Assembly: GCA_037126765.1 (NCBI GenBank)
Contig: JBBCBC010000025.1
Coordinates: 11,439,639-11,503,638 of the forward strand
DNA: 64,000 nt
From: Stenogyne calaminthoides
Taxonomy: Eukaryota; Streptophyta; Magnoliopsida; Lamiales; Lamiaceae
Direction: 5' to 3'
The notes beneath the pieces are model-generated. The model had not been told where the DNA came from, ran no database searches, and saw nothing but the letters and a program-made list of their open reading frames with translations. This document shows, piece by piece, positions 59,411 to 64,000 of this stretch; positions within the stretch are counted from its first letter, which is position 1; each line of letters begins with the position of its first letter. The translations under genes were made by a program, and so were the position numbers.

Positions 59411-59823
59411 GGGGGAAAAACTTTATGGTACAAAGTGCAAAAGCAAAAAACTCTAAGGTCAAATGCAACTTTTTGGTACAAAGTCACGTTTTTTTCAAAT
59501 AAAATCACAGTTTTTTTGTATCTTAGAGTAAATAAGAAATGCATTTATACCTTAGAGTTATTGTTTCCTATTTTTTGTACCTTAGAGTCATTATCTCTTT
59601 GCCATAATGGTTTATAAGGAAATTCTTGTCGTCTTTAATATATCAGAATACTAATCAATTTTTTTTCTCATCTTTTTTCTTTATTTGTTTATACAAAATT
59701 CTACTTCTTTTTTTAAAAGGTTTTAATTTTTTAATTTTTTTTTTGTTTAGGTTTTGTAGATTTGAAACAAATTTCTGATAATTGAATTTATTTTTTTAGA
59801 TTTGTTGAAAGAATCAAAATCAT

Positions 59824-60123
59824 TCCCCCTCCGTCTCTGAAATGTTTGTCCACTTTTTTTTCTTTTTTCTTTTTTTTTTTTGACATCCTACAAAAGTCTT
59901 GCACACCAAAAAACAAAACCCCTTATTAAACTCCGCCCTCACAATATTCAATATTTACACCAAACGTTGATATTTATGGAGTCCACTCTTATATTCAATA
60001 CAATTAATTTATTTATTTATATATAAGAATTTACCACATTACCACTCAACACTCTACTCATTACACTTTTTTCTTAATCTATGTTCCCAAAAGTTGGGGC
60101 AAATATTCCAGGAACGGAGGGAG
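59824..60123. mobile_element. Stowaway-like MITE, about 300 bp
   Basis: The left end reads CCCCCTCCGTCTCTGAAA and the right end reads GGAACGGAGGGAG followed by TA. CTCCCTCCGTYCC termini with a TA target are the signature of Tc1/mariner-derived Stowaway MITEs in plants. The second pair TTTGTCCAC and GGGGCAAAT near the ends also matches that family. The interior is AT-rich and non-coding. The left TA is not preserved as written. Confidence 0.75.
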
Positions 60124-60223
60124 TACATGATTTTATAATATTTCAGTCTTTCTCTTATGTTTGATATATTTATATTAAAATCATTCAATTCCATAAAGAG
60201 TTATTTATAGTATAGTCAAATTC

Positions 60224-60612
60224 TCATGTGCACCCTTTGCACCAATTTAGAATTGGTGCAATTGATTTTTTTTTTTAATTTCAGCTTTTTTTTCAAGTTT
60301 CTTTTTCTGTTTTTTTTTTAAATTTTTCCCGACTCGAACCCGGACCGAATGTTTCATGGTTCACCCAACCCAAATGGGTTTAGGTTTTCTGTGTTTTTTT
60401 TTTGTTTTTTTAACCCGGTCGGTCCGGTCCGGACCCTACCCGATCCGATCCGATCTGAACCCGGCCCAAGTGGTTCATGGTTCACTCTACCCGAATGGTT
60501 AATGGTTTAGGGTTAAGGTTCATAATTTAGGGTTTAAATTTAGGGTTCATGGTTCATTTAAATTAAAATTGAATAAAATTGCACAAATTGCACATTGTGC
60601 AATTGGTGCACA
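60224..60612. repeat. Candidate small element bounded by TGTGCACC / GGTGCACA, with hairpins
   Basis: The left side holds TGTGCACC and then the hairpin TGCACCAATT-TAG-AATTGGTGCA (60238-60260). The right side holds ATTGCAC-ATT-GTGCAAT (60587-60603) and GGTGCACA. Between them are poly-T, CCGATCCGATCCGATC-like and ACCCGGACCG-like strings, repeated GGTTCATGGTTCA and degenerate telomere-like TTTAGGG copies (60505-60560). No target duplication seen. Confidence 0.4.
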
Positions 60613-60699
60613 CAAGCGTCACTCTATAGTATAATATTTCATCTTCAAAACATATACATTAAATTATATTAAATACACATTCCATATTCTTTTTAGATA

Positions 60700-61850
60700 T
60701 GAACCACATGTAATCTTGGCATACTAGGCGAGATTGAAAATTATTTTTTATATTATTAATTTTAAATTAAATAATTAAAATATTTATATTAATTTGATTA
60801 ATTCAATTATAAATATAATTTTTATTCCTAATATTGTATGTGCATATTTTCATTCAATTTTTATTCTAAATTTCTCTTTACATTATTTTATTTGGCCTTT
60901 TAAACTATTTATATAATAAATGTTCTGACATTTTCTCCCCTCATTATCGCATATATACCCCTAATAATTAATTTTTATGTTCATTTAAATTTTTTTATGC
61001 CAACATTAACCTTAATTTATGAAAATTAAATATTTTTAATAATAATTACTATTGCCTAGGACAAATTATTCACACAACAAATTTGTAGAAAAATTATAAA
61101 ATTTAATGACTATGAAAAGTAATCATTAGGGGTATATATGAGATAATAATGATGAAAAATGTAAAAAAGCGACATGTGTTATGTAAATAATATATAAGAT
61201 TGAAATGAGTATGACATCTAATTTTAAAGGGAGTAAGTAAATTTAGAATAAGAAATGAATAAAAATATGCACATACAATACTAAAATATAAAAAATATAT
61301 GTGCAATTGAATTAAACTAAATAATTAAATATTTCAAATATTTAATTTAAATTTAATAAAATAAAAATTGTTTTAAATCCCACTTAGTACTACATAAAGG
61401 AATAAAAAAAGTAATATATATATATATATATATATATTTAAAATTGACATATACTATGTTATATTTAAAATAACTAAAATATTTACTTAATATATTTTTT
61501 CAAAAAATTAAAAAAAAAAACTATTTTTTAAAATATAAATTTTAAAAAGTTTAAAAATAAAAAGTTGAAAGTGCTATAAAAATAGTTATATGTTATATTT
61601 ATTTATAGAAATTATTTATTTATAAATAATATATTTAAAAAAATACACAGATACATAATTATAATATAAAATCAATTTTTTATTTAAAAATAAAACCTAT
61701 TTATTAAAATTATAAAAAATTACACAATTTTTAGAATTACAGTAAATAAATCTAAATATATTTAAGTTTAAATGTATTTATATTATTTTATAATTTCGTA
61801 ATATATTTTTTAAATTTTGAATGATGTGGATGCTTATCTGAAAGATGATT
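60700..61850. other. Extremely AT-rich intergenic sequence
   Basis: Long TAAATATTTA-type low-complexity sequence with a perfect AT dinucleotide run at about 61413-61436. No gene. Such stretches commonly act as matrix attachment regions, but nothing here proves it. Confidence 0.6.
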
Positions 61851-62234
61851 GCGTATTTAGTTGTGCACATCATCTTTCGGGCAAGAGAAAAATCTCTGAA
61901 GTTTGAATTACAAAAATAATTTTATTAGTGAAGTTAATATCAAGAATCATCTTGTAACTTAGGTTGTGTCCACTTTAATTCTTGTATGTTTTAACTTTTT
62001 AAATTTTTTGTTCTAATTTTACTATTAATTTGGTCCATTTTAGTCCTTTTTTTTTTCAATTTTGTTCATTTTGGTGTCAATGAGTCAATTTTGTTCCAAA
62101 AGACCCAAAATGAAAAAAGAAAAATATACATGATTAATATTGGACACTACAAAATTACATGACGATTCTTGATATTAAATTTATACGGTCATTTTTTTTT
62201 CCAATTATTCTTGTTAAATCAATTGGAAGTATAC
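61851..62234. repeat. Second copy of the 57.6-58.0 kb repeat, interrupted by an LTR
   Basis: 62064-62234 matches the blocks of 57612-58035 but lacks the central ~250 bases. It ends AATTGGAAGTATAC, where the family 1 LTR begins. Confidence 0.7.
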
Positions 62235-62402
62235 TGTTGGGAAATTTGTATTTAGTTTTGATGGAAGTTCCAAAACAGGTTGTAATAGGACCGATCGGAT
62301 CATTGGTGATTGATGACTTAGAATCAGATTAAGATGACCAGCTGAAATGTATAGATAGCTGATGTAAAAGATAGGTCACATATTGAGGGGGAACTCAATA
62401 TG
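62235..62402 (+). mobile_element. Start of a family 1 Copia LTR, interrupted after 168 bp
   Basis: It begins TGTTGGGAAATTTGTATTTA and matches 47389 onward and the reverse of 29652 through AGATAGGTCACATATTGAGG. It is cut at CTCAATATG by the family 2 LTR at 62403. It has no polypurine tract before it and the preceding DNA has an empty-site paralogue at 58021-58034, so this is a genuine insertion end. Confidence 0.85.
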
Positions 62403-64000
62403 TGTTGGGAGATGAATTTAATATATATGATTTTGATTAAGATCCCAAAACCCCTGAGTATGACATGTTCAGAATGATCTTGATAGTTCAGTCAGGATTC
62501 AGTTTGAGAGTATTCAGGATGTTATCTGCAGAATGTATAGTCGTGAAATATAGTTCGAGGATAGGTCTTGAAGACTCGATGAGATCTTGAGGAACCGAAG
62601 ACTTCGGCCGCGAAGATTCGATGTATCGGTCGATGAGACTTCGGAAGACTCAAGACTCGAAGACCCTAAAGACTCAAGACTAAAGACGCGAGGCCGAAGA
62701 TCAAGATTGATGATCAAGAATACTGAAGGCACGGTAATTCTCAAGACTCGATAAGGTCTTGAATGCTTTCGATATGAACTGAATGTTCCGAGGCACTGAA
62801 TATATCTATCTGAAGGATGCACATCTTGAGAAAAAAGCGATTCCTAGAAAGTTAGATATTGCCAAGACATTCAAATGCAGACAAAAGGAACTAAGTCAGA
62901 AGTGTTGTTAAGGTTATATCAAACTCAGAGTTTGTAACCAAAAAGAGTCGTTGAAGGTGTCTACCTTTAACTGGAGACAAAAGTCAAAAAGAGGAAGACA
63001 ACAACATGCCACATCTTGACATCGACGGTGGATGGCGTCATTTGAAAAAGGATGTCGGATGTACAAAAGTTCCAGATCGCAAAAAAGTGAAGACCCGGCT
63101 ACATGAAAGGTTATTGCCTAAAACGTGTTAGGGAGTTTCAAACCCTAAATATAGTCGTTTCTCACACCTTGAGAGGGAATTCTGTTGTCTCTCCAACGGA
63201 TAGTTTTCAAGAGTGACCTTGGTGTATGCCTATAAATCTTGGTGACCCTCTACATTGTAAGGTTCTGAAAATTTATCATAACTCGAGTGCTCAAACTTAT
63301 TCTTGCAAAAGTTAAAGCACTCGAAAAACTTTGAATTTCCCAAGTGCTTCTACATTGAAGAGCTCACTATATACTAAGCCTAGCTTGATAAGAATTATTC
63401 AAAGCTTAGTCGAGATATCCTAACCCTTTGCATTGTGCTTCATTGTAAGGATATCTCATCTAGTTGAAACCAACCGAGAAACCCCAAACCCTTGAGAAGG
63501 TAGTTGGAGTGTGTTTGTTGGTGAGAAGAGTTGTAAAGAGTTAGTAAACTACGGCGGAGTAGTCGTAAAAAACTCTAGAGGAGAAGTTAGTAAGCTACTG
63601 AGGGTAGTCACGAAAGCTTGTTTGTGTTTGAGTAAGTAAACTACGGAGGTAGTCGAAAAACTCAAGGTCGGGTTGAGTAAGTAAACTCGTGGAGTAGTCG
63701 AAAAACTCGTACGAGTTGAGTAAATAAACTCTGAGGTAGTCGAGAAAGCTCGAAGTTGATAGTGAATTTCTCGAGGATCGAGAGAGTGGATGTAGGAGCT
63801 TGAGTCTCGAACCACTATAATTGTTGTGTTCTTTATTGCTTTCCTTATCTCGTGCCCTAAGCTTTATTGCATTGACTTGATTTTGAAAGCATACTTTTCA
63901 GCGATATTCGGTTGGAATCAATCCACCTGTTGCATGTAATTGAATCACGGCTTAATCACTATTTTTTATAAAGGGAAGGTTTTAACAAAAAGCTTAAAAC
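62403..64000 (+). mobile_element. Family 2 Copia LTR nested in the family 1 LTR (runs off the window)
   Basis: It starts TGTTGGGAGATGAATTTAAT and aligns with the split LTR 33967-35074 + 36743-37250. It is uninterrupted where that copy carries the solo LTR. The CACTATAA box lies at 63811-63820. The expected 5-bp duplication (ATATG at 62398-62402) cannot be checked because the right end lies beyond 64000. Confidence 0.85.
63539..63765 (+). repeat. Minisatellite in the family 2 LTR, five ~45-bp units
   Basis: AGTAAACTACGGAGGTAGTC followed by GAAAAACTC-like text recurs five times with substitutions and small indels. The paralogous LTR (36835-37000) has four recognisable units. Confidence 0.75.

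Noticed and set aside
60505..60560. Telomeric TTTAGGG array
   Set aside because: The copies are scattered and imperfect, interleaved with GGTTCATGG text. Kept only as part of the 60.2-60.6 kb block.

Overview
This window is AT-rich nuclear DNA from a flowering plant, probably a eudicot. It is almost entirely nested transposable elements. The plant assignment rests on Ty1/Copia and Ty3/Gypsy LTR retrotransposons with plant-type termini and tRNA primer sites, a CACTA DNA transposon, a Stowaway-like MITE, and one exon whose translation closely resembles the SPRY domain of the plant ASH2 homologue TRAUCO. I cannot name the species. I see no intact host gene, tRNA or rRNA gene, CRISPR array or prokaryotic feature. 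A 500-base run of N (27214-27713) shows this is scaffolded draft sequence.

Layout, left to right. 1-1.1 kb: 3' end of an LTR, a tRNA-Asp-type primer binding site and a gag remnant of an Athila/Tat-like Gypsy element. 1.5-4.03 kb: two inverted TTTTGGTCCC-rich arms enclosing a TRAUCO-like exon and an unrecognised GC-richer reading frame, all on the minus strand. 4.03-8.45 kb: a decayed minus-strand Copia element (reverse transcriptase and RNase H) carrying a solo LTR (5028-6726) with a perfect 5-bp target-site duplication and a short minisatellite. 8451-18414: a structurally complete CACTA element of about 10 kb with CACTA termini, 3-bp duplication AAT, subterminal arrays, tRNA-Asp-like modules and an alternating satellite, but no recognisable transposase. 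18.4-22.5 kb: decayed AT-rich DNA. 22.5-26.7 kb: minus-strand exon-like pieces of an unknown protein. 26.75-27.2 kb: GC-rich sequence running into the gap.

28.0-49 kb holds three Copia elements of related Sirevirus-like LTR families. All three lack their 5' halves: E1 on the minus strand (28.0-31.5 kb), E2 on the plus strand (31.6-37.25 kb, its LTR split by a solo LTR), and E3 on the plus strand (40.6-48.9 kb). E3 lies between two pieces of a Gypsy LTR. 48.9-57.6 kb is a minus-strand Gypsy (chromovirus/Tekay-like) element: 3' LTR piece, polypurine tract, gag, 5' leader with a perfect 4 x 28 bp repeat, Met-tRNA primer site and a 3.9-kb LTR. 57.6-62.2 kb is AT-rich intergenic DNA with a MITE. 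From 62235 two LTRs are nested and run off the end.

The retroelement reading frames are frameshifted every few dozen codons while diagnostic motifs survive, so consensus error may add to real decay. The most informative structures are the dated nesting order given by target duplications and paralogous empty sites, a compensatory-change hairpin upstream of three Copia 3' LTRs, and the repeat architecture inside the CACTA element.
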